Origin: Atherix ibis
Taxonomy: Eukaryota > Arthropoda > Insecta > Diptera > Athericidae
Length of the DNA stretch: 64,000 bases
Reading direction: 5' to 3'
Assembly: GCA_958298945.1 (NCBI GenBank)
Contig: CATQJD010000126.1
Span: 248,001-312,000, forward strand
The notes under the pieces were generated by a model that was not told the origin of the DNA, did no database searches, and saw only the letters and a list, made by a program, of their open reading frames with translations. The stretch's first letter is position 1. Each line of letters opens with the position of its first letter. The position numbers and the translations under genes were made by a program. Positions 12,696 to 26,700 of the stretch are shown here, one piece after another.

Positions 12696-13430
12696 AGTAG
12701 TATATTTAAGAGGAATATGAAGTAGTATATTTAAGAGGAATATGAAGTAGTATATATTTAAGAGGAATATGAAGTAGTATATTTAAGAGGAATATGAAGT
12801 AGTATATTTAAGAGGAATATGAAGTGGTTTATTTAAGAGGAATATGAAGTAGTATGTTGAAGACCATTATGAAGAAGTATGTTTAAGAGGAATATGAAAT
12901 ATTATATATAAGAGGAATATGAATGAGTATATTAAAGAGGAATATGAAGTAATATATTTAAGAGGAATATGAAGAGTAGTATATTTAAGAGGAATATGAA
13001 GTAGTATGTTTAAGAGGAATACGAAGTAGTATGTTTAAGAGGAATATGAAGTAGTATATTTAGGAGGAATATGAAGTAGTAGATTTAAGAGCAATATGAA
13101 GTAGTATATTTAAGAGGAATATGAAGTAGTATATTTAAGAGGAATATGAAGTGGTTTATTTAAGAGGAATATGAAGTAGTATGTTGAAGACCATTATGAA
13201 GAAGTATGTTTAAGAGGAATATGAAATATTATATATAAGAGGAATATGAATGAGTATATTAAAGAGGAATATGAAGTAGTATTTTTAAGAGGAATATGAA
13301 GTAGTATATTTAAGAGGAATATGAAGTAGTATATTTAAGATGAATATGAAGTAGTATATTTAAGAGGAATATGAAGCAGTATGTTTAAGAGGAATACGAA
13401 GTAGTATGTTTAAGAGGAATATGAAGTAGT
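12640..13430 (+). repeat. Local 327-bp duplication
   Basis: GTGGTTTATTTAAG ... GTTGAAGACCATTATGAAG ... AATATTATATATAAG ... ATGAGTATATTAAAG is present twice. GACCATT lies at 12,862 and 13,189, 327 bp apart: thirteen units plus the 2-bp insertion of the intervening GAAGAGTAG unit at 12,971. The first copy also holds a +2 unit (TATATATTT, at about 12,750), which shifts the preceding GAAGAGTAG offset (12,642 to 12,971) to 329. Confidence 0.75.
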
Positions 13431-13619
13431 ACATTTAAGAGGAATATGAAGTAGTATGTTTAAGAGGAATACGAAGTAGTATGTTTAAGAGGAAAATGAA
13501 GTAGTATGTTTAAGAGGAATATGAAGTAGTATGTTTAAGAGGAATATGAAGTAGTATATTTAAGAGGAATATGAAGTAGTATATTTAAGAGGAATATGAA
13601 GTAATATATTTAAGAGGAA

Positions 13620-14590
13620 TATGAAGAGTAGTATATTTAAGAGGAATATGAAGTAGTATGTTTAAGAGGAATATGAAGTAGTATGTTTAAGAGGAATATG
13701 AAGTAGTATATTTAAGATGAATATGAAGTAGTATGTTTAAGAGGAATATGAAGTAGTATGTTTAAGAGGAATATGAAGTAGTATATTTAAGAGGAATATG
13801 AAGTAGTATATTTAAGAGGAATATGAAGTAGTATATTTAAGAGGAATAGGAAGTAGTATATTTAAGAGGCATATGATGTAGTATATTTAGGAGGAATATG
13901 AAGTAGTATGTTTAAGACGAAAATGAAGTAGTATGTTTAAGAGGAATATGAAGTAGTATATTTAAGAGGAATATGAAGTAGTATATATAAGAGGAATATG
14001 AAGTAGTATATTTAAGAGGAATATAAAGTAGTATATTTAAGAGGAAAATGAAGTAGTATATTTACGAGGAATATGAAGTAGTATATTTAAGAGTAATATG
14101 AAGTAGTATGTTTAAGAGGAATATGAAGTAGTATGTTTAAGAGGAATATGAAGTAGTATGTTTAAGAGAAATATGAAGTAGTATATTCAAGAGGAATATG
14201 AAGTAGTATATTCAAGAGGAATATGAAGTAATATATTTAAGAGGAATACGAAGAGTAGTATATTTTAGAGGAATATGAAGTAGAATATTTAAGAGGAATA
14301 TGAAGTAGTACATTTAAGAGGAATATGAAGTAGTATGTTTAAGAGGAATATGAAGTAGTATGTTTAAGAGGAATATGAAGAAGTATGTTTAAGTGGAATA
14401 TGAAGTAGTATGTTTAAGAGGAATACGAAGTAGTATGTTTAAGAGGCATATGAAGTAGTATATTTAGGAGGAATATGAAGAAGTATATTTAAGAGGAATA
14501 TGAAGTAGTATATTTAAGACGAATATGAAGTAGTATATTTAAGAGGAATATGAAGTAGTATATTTAAGAGGAATATGAAGTAGTATATTT
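13620..14590 (+). repeat. 2,359-bp-spaced duplication, first copy
   Basis: This block is collinear with 15,980-16,940. Anchors: GAAGAGTAG 13,623/15,982, GGCATATGATG 13,868/16,227, GAAGAGTAG 14,250/16,609; all three pairs are 2,359 bp apart. Shared internal variants include AAGATGAATATG, the GACGAAAATG unit and GTATATTTACGAGG. Homology ends before 14,593, where the GACCATTATG unit seen at 16,952 has no partner. Confidence 0.8.
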
Positions 14591-15979
14591 AAGAGGAATA
14601 TGAAGGAATATATTTGGAGGAATATGAAGTAGTATGTTTAAGAGGAATATGAAGTAGTATGTTTAAGAGGAATATGAAGTAGTATATTTAAAAGGAATAT
14701 AAAGTAGTATATATAAGAGGAATATGAAGTAGTATATTTAAGAGGAATATGAAGTAGTATATTTAAGAGGAATATGAAGTAGTATATTTAAGAGGACTAT
14801 GAAGTAGTATGTTTAAGAGGAATATGAAGTAGTATGTTTAAGAGGAATATGAAGTAGTATGTTTAAGAGGAATATGAAGTAGTATGTTTAAGAGGAATAT
14901 TAAGTAGTATGTTTAAAAGGAATATGAAGTAGTATGTTTAAGAGAAATATGAAGTAGTATGTTTAAGAGTAATATGAAGTAGTATATTTAAGAGTAATAT
15001 GAAGTAGTATGTTTAAGAGAAATATGAAGTAGTATGTTTAAGAGGATCATGAAGTAGTATATTTAAGAGGGATATGAAGTAGCATATTTACGAGGAATAT
15101 GAAGTAGTATATTTAAGACGAATATGAAGTAGTATGTTAAAGAGTAATATGAAGTAGTTTGTTTAAAAGGAATATGACGTAGTATGTTTAAGAGGAATAT
15201 GAAGTAGTATATTTAAGAGGAATATGAAGTAGTATATTTAAGAGGAATATGAAGTAGTATGTTTAAGAGGAATATGAAGTAGTATATTTAAGAGGAATAT
15301 GAAGTAGTATGTTTAAGAGGAATATGAAGTAGTAAATTTAAGAGGAATATGAAGTAGTATATTTAAAAGGAATATGAAGTAGTATGTTTAAAAGGAATAT
15401 GAAGGAGTATGTTTAAGAGGAATATGAAGTAGTTTGTTTAAGAGGAATATGAAGTAGTATGTTTAAGAGGAAAATGAAGTAGTATGTTTAAGAGAAATAT
15501 GAAGTAGTATGTTTAGGAGGAATATGAAGTAGTATATTTAAGAGGAACATGAAGTAGTATATTTAAGAGGAATATGAAGTAGTATATTTAACAGGAATAT
15601 GAAGTAGTATATTTAAGAGGAATATGAAGTAATATATTTAAGAGGAATATGAAGAGTAGTATATTTAATAGGAATATGAAGTGGTATGTTTAAGAGGAAT
15701 ACGAAGTAGTATGTTTAAGAGGAATATGAAGTAGTATATTTAAGAGGAATATGAAGTAGTATATTTAGGAGGAATATGAAGAGTAGTATATTTAAGAAGA
15801 ATATGAAGTAGTATGTTTAAGAGGAATATGAAGTAGTATGTTTAAGAGGAATATGAAGTAGTATATTTAAGAGGAATATGAAGTAGTATATTTAAGAGGA
15901 ATATGAAGTAGTATATTTAAGAGGAATATGAAGAGTAGTATATTTAAGAGGAATATGAAGTAGTATATTTAAGAGGAAT

Positions 15980-17750
15980 ATGAAGAGTAGTATATTTAAG
16001 AGGAATATGAAGTAGTATGTTTAAGAGGAATATGAAGTAGTATGTTTAAGAGGAATATGAAGTAGTATATTTAAGATGAATATGAAGTAGTATGTTTAAG
16101 AGGAATATGAAGTAGTATGTTTAAGAGGAATATGAAGTAGTATATTTAAGAGGAATATGAAGTAGTATATTTAAGAGGAATATGAAGTAGTATATTTAAG
16201 AGGAATAGTAAGTAGTGTATTTAAGAGGCATATGATGTAGTATATTTAGGAGGAATATGAAGTAGTATGTTTAAGACGAAAATGAAGTAGTATGTTTAAG
16301 AGGAATATGAAGTAGTATATTTAAGAGGAATATGAAGTAGTATATATTAGAGGAATATGAAGTAGTATATTTAAGAGGAATATAAAGTAGTATATTTAAG
16401 AGGAAAATGAAGTAGTATATTTACGAGGAATATGAAGTAGTATATTTAAGAGGAATATGAAGTAGTATGTTTAAGAGGAATATGAAGTAGTATGTTTAAG
16501 AGGAATATGAAGTAGTATGTTTAAGAGGAATATGAAGTAGTATATTTAAGAGGAATATGAAGTAGTATATTTAAGAGGAATATGAACTAATATATTTAAG
16601 AGGAATATGAAGAGTAGTATATTTTAGAGGAATATGAAGTAGAATATTTAAGAGGAATATGAAGTAGTATATTTAAGAGGAATATGAAGTAGTATGTTTA
16701 AGAAGAATATGAAGTAGTATGTTTTAGAGGAATATGAAGAAGTATGTTTAAGTGGAATATGAAGTAGTATGTTTAAGAGGAATACGAAGTAGTATGTTTA
16801 AGAGGAATATGAAGTAGTATATTTAGGAGGAATATGAAGTAGTATATATAAGAGGAATATGAAGTAGTATATTTAAGACGAATAGGAAGTAGTATATTTA
16901 AGAGGAATATGAAGTAGTATATTTAAGAGGAATATGAAGTAGTATGTTTAAGACCATTATGAAGTAGTATGTTTAGGAGGAATATGAAGTAGTATATTTA
17001 AGAGGAATATGAAGTAGTATATTTAAGAGGAATATGAAGTAGTATATTTAAGAGGAATATGAAGTAGTATATTTAAGAGGAATATGAAGTAGTATATTTA
17101 AGATGAATATGAAGTAGTATATTTAAGAGGAATATGAAGTAGTATGTTTAAGAGGAATACGAAGTAGTATGTTTAAGAGGAATATGAAGTAGTATGTTTA
17201 AGAGGAATACGAAGTAGTATTTTTAAGATGAATATGAAGTAGTATATTCAAGAGGAATATGAAGTAGTATATTTAAGAGGAATCTGAAGTAGTATATTTA
17301 AGAGGAATATGAAGAGTAGTATATTTAAGAGGAATATGAAGTAGTATATTTAAGAGGAATATGAAGTTATATATTTAAGAGGTATATGAAGTAGTATGTT
17401 TAAGAGGAATATGAAGTAGTATGTTTAAGAGGAATATGAAGTAGTATCATATGTTTAATTGGAATATGAAGTAGTATGTTTAAGAGGAATACGAAGTAGT
17501 ATGTTTAAGAGGAATATGAAATAGTATATTTAAGAAGAATATGAAGTAGTATGTTTAAGAGGACTATGAAGTAGTATGTTTAAGAGGAATATGAAGTAGT
17601 ATATTTAAGAGGAATATGAAGCAGTATATTAGGAGGAATATGAAGTAGTATGTTTAAGAGGAATATGAAGTAGTATGTTTAAGAGGAATATGAAGTAGTA
17701 TATTTAAGAGGAATATGTAGTAGTATATATAAGAGGAATATGAAGTAGTA
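15980..17750 (+). repeat. Second copy of the 2,359-bp duplication and its extension
   Basis: The left part repeats 13,620-14,590. It then continues through GACCATTATG (16,952) to a 30-bp unit in which CATAT is inserted (17,448). The ordered markers GGCATATGATG, GACCATTATG, TATCATATG recur in the second type I domain at 34,767/35,464/35,883 and 38,044/38,769/39,189. The three segments therefore share one ancestral block. Spacings agree within a few units (725, 697, 725 bp, then 496, 419, 420 bp). Confidence 0.8.
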
Positions 17751-19419
17751 TATTTAAGAGGAATATGAAGTAGTATATTTAAGAGGAATATGAAGTACTA
17801 TATTTAAGAGGACTATGAAGTAGTATGTTTAAGAGGAATATGAAGTAGTATGTTTAAGAGGAATATGAAGTAGTATGTTTAAGAGGAATATGAAGTAGTA
17901 TGTTGAAGAGGAATATGAAGTAGTTTGTTTAAAAGGAATATGAAGTAGTATGTTTGAGAGAAATATGAAGTAGTATGTTTAAGAGTAATATGAAGTAGTA
18001 TATTTAAGAGTAATATGAAGTAGTATGTTTAAGAGGAATATGACGTAGTATGTTTAAGAGGGTCATGAAGTAGTATATTTAAGAGGGATATGAAGTAGCA
18101 TATTTACGAGAAATATGAAGTAGTATATTTAAGACGAATATGAAGTAGTATATTTAAGAGGAATATGAAGTATTATATTTAAGAGGAATATGAAGTAGTA
18201 TATTTAAAATGAATATGAAGTAGTATGTTTAAGAAGAATATGAAGTAGTATGTTTAAGACGAATATGAAGTTGTATGTTAAAGAGTAATATGAAGTAGTT
18301 TGTTTAAAAGGAATATGACGTAGTATGTTTAAGAGGAATATGAAGTAGTATATTTAAGAGGAATACGAAGTAGTATATTTTTGAGGAATATGCAGTAGTA
18401 TGTTTAAGAGAAATATGAAGTAGTATGTTTAAGAGGTATATGAAGTAGTATATTTAAAAGGAATATGAAGTAGTATGTTTAAGAGGAATATGAAGTAGTA
18501 TGTTTAAGACGAATATGAAGTAGTATGTTTAAGAGTAATATGAAGTAGTATGTTTAAAAGGAATATGAAGGAGTATGTTTAGGAGGAATATGAAGTAGTA
18601 TATTTAAGAGGAATATGACGTAGTATGTTTAAGAGAAATATGAAGTAGTATGTTTAAGAGGAATATGAAGTAGTATATTTAAGAGGAATATGAAGTAATA
18701 TATTTAAGAGGAATATGAAGTAATATATTTAAGAGGAATATGAAGAGTAGTATATTTAAGAGGAATATGAAGTAGAATATTTCAGAGGAATATGAAGTAG
18801 TATATTTAAAAGGAATATGAAGTAGTATGTTTAATAGGAATATGAAGTAGTATGTTTAAGAGGAATATGAAGTAATATGTTTAAGTGGAATATGAAGTAG
18901 TATGTTTAAGAGGAATACGAAGTAGTATGTTTAAGAGGAATATGAAGTAGTATATTTAGGAGGAATATGAAGTAGTATATTTAAGAGGAATATGAAGTAG
19001 TATATTTAAGAGGAATATGAAGTAGTATATTTAAGAGGAATATGAAGTAGTATATTTAAGAGGAATATGAAGTAGTATATTTAAGAGGAATATGAAGTAG
19101 TATATTTAAGAGGAATATGAAGTAGTATATATTTAAGAGGAATATGAAGTAGTATATTAGGAGGAATATGAAGTAGTATGCTTAAGAGGAATATGAAGTG
19201 GTTTATTGAAGAGGAATATGAAGTAGTATATATTTAAGAGGAATATGAAGTAGTATATTAGGAGGAATATGAAGTAGTATGCTTAAGAGGAATATGAAGT
19301 AATATGTTTAAGGGTAATATGAAGTAGTATGTTTAAAAGGAATATGAAGTAGTATGTTTAAGAGGAATATGAAGTAGTATGTTTAGGAAAAATATGATGT
19401 AATATATTTAAGAGGAATA

Positions 19420-20070
19420 TGAAGTTGTATGTTTAAGAGGAATATGAAGTAGTATGTTTAAGACGAATATGAAGTAGTAGGTTTAAGAGTAATATGAAGT
19501 AGTATGTTTCACAGGAATATGAACTAGTATGTTTAAGAGGAATATGAAGTAGTATGTTTAAGAGGAATATGAAGTAGTATGTTTAAGAGGAATATGAAGT
19601 AGTATGTTTAATAGGAATATGAAGTAGTATATTTTTGAGGAATATGCAGTAGTATGTTTAAGAGGAATATGAAGTAGTATGTTTAAGAGGAATATGAAGT
19701 AGTATGTTTAAGAGGAATATGAAGTAGTATGTTTAAGAGGAATTTGAAGTAGTATGTCTAACAGGAATATGAAGTAGTATATTTTTGAGGAATATGCAGT
19801 AGTATGTTTAAGAGGAATATGAAAGTAGTATGTTTTAAGAGGAATATGAAGTAGTATAATTAAGAGGAATATGAAGTAGTATGTTTAAGAGGAATATGAA
19901 GTAGTATGTTTAAGAGGAATATGAAGTTGTATGTTTAAGAGGAATATGAAGTAGTATGTTTAAGACGAATATGAAGTAGTAGGTTTAAGAGTAATATGAA
20001 GTAGTATGTTTCACAGGAATATGAACTAGTATGTTTAAGAGGAATATGAAGTAGTATGTTTAAGAGGAAT
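19420..20070 (+). repeat. 502-bp local duplication in domain II-a
   Basis: AAGTTGTATG ... GACGAAT ... GTAGTAGGTTTAAG ... GTTTCACAGG ... GAACTAG is present twice. The rare TAGGTTTA variant lies at 19,478 and 19,980, 502 bp apart. A partial third relative (GGTTCACAGG followed by GAACTAG) lies near 20,283. Between the copies, the unit at about 19,815-19,840 carries two single-base insertions (GAAAGTAG and GTTTTAAG). Confidence 0.75.
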
Positions 20071-20799
20071 ATGAAGTAGTATGTTTAAGAGAAATATGAC
20101 GTAGTATGTTTAAGAGAAATATGAAGTAGTATGTTTAGGAGGAATATGATGTAATATATTTAAGAGGAATATGAAGTAGTATATTTAAGAGGAATATGAA
20201 GTAGTATGTTTAAGAGGAATATGAAGTAGTATGTTTAAGAGGAATATGAAATAGTATATTTAAGAGGAATATGAAGTAGTATGGTTCACAGGAATATGAA
20301 CTAGTATGTTTAAGAGGAATATGAAGTAGTATGTTTAGGAGGAATATGAAGTAGTATGTTTAAGAGGAATATGACGTAGTATGTTTAAGAGAAATATGAA
20401 GTAGTATGTTTAGGAGGAATATGATGTAATATATTTAAGAGAAATATGAAGTAGTATATTTAAGAGGAATATGAAGCAGTATGTTTAATAGGAATATGAA
20501 GTAGTATATTTTTGAGGAACATGCAGTAGTATGTTTAAGAGGAATATGAAGTAGTATATTTAAGAGGAATATGAAGTAGTATATTTAAGAGGAATATGAA
20601 GTAGTATATTTAAGAGGAATATGAAGTAGTATATTAGGAGGAATATGAAGTAGTATGCTTAAGAGGAATATGAAGTAGTATGTTTAAGAGGAATATGAAG
20701 TAGTATATTTAAGAGGAATATGAAGTAGTATATAGAAGAGGAATATGAAGTTGTATATATAAGAGGAATATGAAGCTGTATATTTAAGAGGAATATGAA

Positions 20800-23700
20800 G
20801 TAGTATGTTTAAGAGGAATATGAAGTAGTATGTTTAAGACGAATATGAAGTCGTATGTTTAAGAGTAATATGAAGTAGTATATTTAAAAGGAATATGAAG
20901 TAGTATGTTTAAGAGGAATATGAAGTAGTATGTTTAAGACGAATATGAAGTAGTATGTTTAAGAGTAATATGAAGTAGTATGTTTTACAAGAATATGAAC
21001 TAGTATGTTTAAGAGGAATATGAAGTAGTATGTTTAAGAGGAATATGAAGTAGTATATTTTTGAGGAATATGCAGTATTATGTTTAAGAGGAATATGAAG
21101 TAGTATGTTTAAGAGGAATATGAAGTAGTATGTTTAAGAGGAATATGAAGTAGTATGTTTAAGAGGAATATGAAGTAGTATGTTTAAGAGGAATATGAAG
21201 TAGTATAATTAAGAGGAATATGAAGTAGTATGTTTAAGAGGAATATGAAGTAGTATGTTTAAGAGGAATATGAAGTTGTATGTTTAAGAAGAATATGAAG
21301 TAGTATGTTTAAGAGGAATATGAAGTAGTATATTTAAGAGGAATATGAAGTAGTATATTTAAGAGGAATATGAAGTAGTATATTTAAGAGGAATATGAAG
21401 TAGTATATTTAAGAGGAATATGAAGTAGTATATTTAAGAGGAATATGCAGTAGTATATTTGGAGGAATATGAAGTAGTATAATTAAGAGGAATATGAAGT
21501 AGTATGTTTAAGAGGAATATGAAAGAGTATGTTTAAGAGGAATATGAAGTTGTATGTTTAAGAGGAATATGAAGTAGTATGTTTAAGAGGAATATGAAGT
21601 AGTATGTTTTAGAGGAATATAAAGTAGTATGTTTAAGAGGAATATGAAGTAGTATGTTTAAGAGGAATATGAAGTAGTATGTTTAAGAAGAATATGAAGT
21701 AGTATGTTTAAGAGGAATATGAAGTAGTACGTTTAAGGGGAATATGAAGTAGTATATTTAAGAGGAATATGAAGTAGTATATTTAAGAGGAATATGAAGT
21801 AGTATATTTAAGAGGAATATGAAGTCGTATATTTAAGAGGAATATGAAGTAGTATATTTAAGAGGAATATGAAGTAGTATATTAGGAGGAATATGAAGTA
21901 GTATGTTTAAGAGGAATATGAAGTGGTATGTATAAGAGGAATATGAAGTATTATATTTAAGAGGAATATGCAGTATTATATGTAAGAGGAATATGAAGTA
22001 GTATATTTAAGAGGAATAATAAGTAGTATATTTAAGAGGAATATGAAGTAGTTTATTTAAGAGGAATATGAAGTAGTATATTTAAGAGGAATATGAAGTA
22101 GTATGTTTAAGAGGAATATGAAGTAGTATGTTTAAGACGAATATTAAGTAGTATGTGTAAGAGTAATATGAAGTAGTATGTTTAAAAGGAATATGCAGTA
22201 GTATGTTTAAGAGGAATATGAAGTAGTATGTTTAAGAGGCATATGAAGTAGTATGTTTAAGAGGAATATGAAGTAGTATGTTTAAGAGGAATATGAAGTA
22301 GTATGTTTAGGAGGAATATGAAGTAGTATATTTAAGAGGAATATGAAGTAGCATATTTAAGAGGAATATGAAGTAGTATGTTTAAAAGTAATATGAAGTA
22401 GTATATTTTTGAGGTATATGCAGTAGTTTGTTTAAGAGGAATATGAAGTAGTATGTTTAAGAGGAATATGAAGTAGTATGTTTAAAAGGAATATGAAGTA
22501 GTATGTTTAAGAGGAATATGAAGTAGTATGCTTAAAAGGAATATGAAGTAGTATAATTAAGAGGAATATGAAGTAGTTTGTTTAAGAGGAATACGAAGTA
22601 GTATGTTTAAGAGGAATATGAAGTAGTATTTTCAAGAAGAATATGAAGTAGTATGTTTAAGAGGAATATGAAATAGTATGTTTAAGAGGAATATGAAGAA
22701 GTATATTTAAGAGGAATATGAAGTAGTATATTTAAGAGGAATATGAAATAGTATATTTAAGAGGAATATGAAGTAGTATATTTAAGAGGAATATGAAGTA
22801 TTATATTTAAGAGGAATATGAAGTAGTATATTAGGAGGAATATGAAGTAGTATGTTTAAGAGGAATATGAAGTAGTATGTTTAAGAGGAATATGAAGTAG
22901 TATATTTAAGAGGAATATGAAGTAGTATATATAAGAGGAATATGAAGTTGTATATTTAAGAGCAGTATGAAGTAGTATATTTAAGAGGAATATGAAGTTG
23001 TATATTTAAGAGGAATATGAAGTATTATGTTTAAGAGGAATATGAAGTAGTATATTAGGAGGAATATGAAGTAGTATGTTTAAGAGGAATATGAAGTAGT
23101 ATATTTAAGAGGAATATGAAGTAGTATATTAGGAGGAATATGAAGTAGTATATGTAAGAGGAATATGAAGTAGTATATTAGGAGGAATATGAAGTAGTAT
23201 GTTTAAGAGGAATATGAAGTAGTATGTTTAAGAGGAATATGAAGTAGTATATTTAAGAGGAATATGAAGTAGTATATATAAGAGGAATATGAAGTAGTAT
23301 ATTTAAGAGGAATATGAAGTAGTATATTTAAGAGGAATATGAAGTAGTATATTTAAGAGGAATATGAAGTCGTATATTTAAGAGGAATATGAAGTAGTAT
23401 ATTTAAGAGGAATATGAAGTAGTATATTAGGAGGAATATGAAGTAGTATGTTTAAGAGGAATATGAAGTGGTATGTATAAGAGGAATATGAAGTATTATA
23501 TTTAAGAGGAATATGCAGTATTATATGTAAGAGGAATATGAAGTAGTATATTTAAGAGGAATATGAAGTAGTATATTTAAGAGGAATATGAAGTAGTTTA
23601 TTTAAGAGGAATATGAAGTAGTATATTTAAGAGGAATATGAAGTAGTATGTTTAAGAGGAATATGAAGTAGTATGTTTAAGACGAATATGAAGTAGTATG

Positions 23701-26700
23701 TTTAAGAGTAATATGAAGTAGTATGTTTTACAAGAATATGAACTAGTATGTTTAAGAGGAATATGAAGTAGTATGTTTAAGAGGAATATGAAGTAGTATA
23801 TTTTTGAGGAATATGCAGTATTATGTTTAAGAGGAATATGAAGTAGTATGTTTAAGAGGAATATGAAGTAGTATGTTTAAGAGGAATATGAAGTAGTATG
23901 TTTAAGAGGAATATGAAGTAGTATGTTTAAGAGGAATATGAAGTAGTATAATTAAGAGGAATATGAAGTAGTATGTTTAAGAGGAATATGAAGTAGTATG
24001 TTTAAGAGGAATATGAAGTTGTATGTTTAAGAAGAATATGAAGTAGTATGTTTAAGAGGAATATGAAGTAGTATATTTAAGAGGAATATGAAGTAGTATA
24101 TTTAAGAGGAATATGGAGTAGTATATTTGGAGGAATATGAAGTAGTATAATTAAGAGGAATATGAAGTAGTATGTTTAAGACGAATATGAAAGAGTATGT
24201 TTAAGAGGAATATGAAGTTGTATGTTTAAGAGGAATATGAAGTAGTATGTTTAAGAGGAATATGAAGTAGTATGTTTTAGAGGAATATAAAGTAGTATGT
24301 TTAAGAGGAATATGAAGTAGTATGTTTAAGAGGAATATGAATTAGTATGTTTAAGAAGAATATGAAGTAGTATGTTTAAGAGGAATATGAAGTAGTATGT
24401 TTAAGAGGAATATGAAGTAGTATATTTAAGAGGAATATGAAGTAGTATATTTAAGAGGAATATGAAGTAGTATATTTAAGAGGAATATGAAGTCGTATAT
24501 TTAAGAGGAATATGAAGTAGTATATATAAGAGGAATATGAAGTAGTATATTAGGAGGAATATGAAGTAGTATGTTTAAGAGGAATATGAAGTGGTATGTA
24601 TAAGAGGAATATGAAGTATTATATTTAAGAGGAATATGCAGTATTATATGTAAGAGGAATATGAAGTAGTATATTTAAGAGGAATATGAAGTAGTATATT
24701 TAAGAGGAATATGAAGTAGTTTATTTAAGAGGAATATGAAGTAGTATATTTAAGAGGAATATGAAGTAGTATGTTTAAGAGGAATATGAAGTAGTATGTT
24801 TAAGACGAATATGAAGTAGTATGTGTAAGAGTAATATGAAGTAGTATGTTTAAAAGAAATATGCAGTAGTATGTTTAAGAGGAATATGAAGTAGTATGTT
24901 TAAGAGGCATATGAAGTAGTATGTTTAAGAGGAATATGAAGTAGTATGTTTAAGAGGAATATGAAGTAGTATGTTTAGGAGGAATATGAAGTAGTATATT
25001 TAAGAGGAATATGAAGTAGCATATTTAAGAGGAATATGAAGTAGTATGTTTAAAAGTAATATGAAGTAGTATATTTTTGAGGTATATGCAGTAGTTTGTT
25101 TAAGAGGAATATGAAGTAGTATGTTTAAGAGGAATATGAAGTAGTATGTTTAAGAGGAATATGAAGTAGTATGTTTAAGAGGAATATGAAGTAGTATGCT
25201 TAAAAGGAATATGAAGTAGTATAATTAAGAGGAATATGAAGTAGTTTGTTTAAGAGGAATACGAAGTAGTATGTTTAAGAGGAATATGAAGTATTATTTT
25301 CAAGAAGAATATGAAGTAGTATGTTTAAGAGGAATATGAAATAGTATGTTTAAGAGGAATATGAAGAAGTATATTTAAGAGGAATATGAAGTAGTATATT
25401 TAAGAGGAATATGAAATAGTATATTTAAGAGGAATATGAAGTAGTATATTTAAGAGGAATATGAAGTATTATATTTAAGAGGAATATGAAGTAGTATATT
25501 AGGAGGAATATGAAGTAGTATGTTTAAGAGGAATATGAAGTAGTATGTTCAAGAGGAATATGAAGTAGTATATTTAAGAGGAATATGAAGTAGTATATAT
25601 AAGAGGAATATGAAGTTGTATATTTAAGAGCAGTATGAAGTAGTATGTTTAAGAGGAATATGAAGTTGTATATTTAAGAGGAATATGAAGTATTATGTTT
25701 AAGAGGAATATGAAGTAGTATATTAGGAGGAATATGAAGTAGTATGTTTAAGAGGAATATGAAGTAGTATATTTAAGAGGAATATGAAGTAGTATATTAG
25801 GAGGAATATGAAGTAGTATATGTAAGAGGAATATGAAGTAGTATATTAGGAGGAATATGAAGTAGTATGTTTAAGAGGAATATGAAGTAGTATGTTTAAG
25901 AGGAATATGAAGTAGTATATTTAAGAGGAATATGAAGTAGTATATATAAGAGGAATATGAAGTAGTATATTTAAGAGGAATATGAAGTAGTATATTTAAG
26001 AGTAATATGAAGTAGTATATTTAAGAGGAATATGAAGTCGTATATTTAAGAGGAATATGAAGTAGTATATTTAAGAGGAATATGAAGTAGTATATTAGGA
26101 GGAATATTAAGTAGTATGTTTAAGAGGAATATGAAGTGGTATGTATAAGAGGAATATGAAGTATTATATTTAAGAGGAATATGCAGTATTATATGTAAGA
26201 GGAATATGAAGTAGTATATTTAAGAGGAATATGAAGTAGTATATTTAAGAGGAATATGAAGTAGTTTATTTAAGAGGAATATGAAGTAGTATATTTAAGA
26301 GGAATATGAAGTAGTATGTTTAAGAGGAATATGAAGTAGTATGTTTAAGACGAATATGAAGTAGTATGTGTAAGAGTAATATGAAGTAGTATGTTTAAAA
26401 GGAATATGCAGTAGTATGTTTAAGAGGAATATGAAGTAGTATGTTTAAGAGGCATATGAAGTAGTATGTTTAAGAGGAATATGAAGTAGTATGTTTAAGA
26501 GGAATATGAAGTAGTATGTTTAGGAGGAATATGAAGTAGTATATTTAAGAGGAATATGAAGTAGCATATTTAAGAGGAATATGAAGTAGTATGTTTAAAA
26601 GTAATATGAAGTAGTATATTTTTGAGGTATATGCAGTAGTTTGTTTAAGAGGAATATGAAGTAGTATGTTTAAGAGGAATATGAAGTAGTATGTTTAAGA

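Larger units (their letters stand above)
1..18760 (+). repeat. Domain I-a: type I satellite subfamily
   Basis: This stretch is defined by variant units that are rare or absent in the neighbouring domain. I found 20 copies of the 27-bp unit with GAAGAGTAG (a 2-bp insertion), the first at 1,967 and the last at 18,742. GACCATTATG units lie at 4,341, 6,620, 9,249, 11,534, 12,862, 13,189 and 16,952. GTGCAAAAGG units lie at 3,032, 5,363, 7,940 and 10,271. The right edge is blurred: a TTTTTGAGG unit typical of type II already appears at 18,378, while the last GAAGAGTAG unit is at 18,742. There is no coding capacity. Confidence 0.85.
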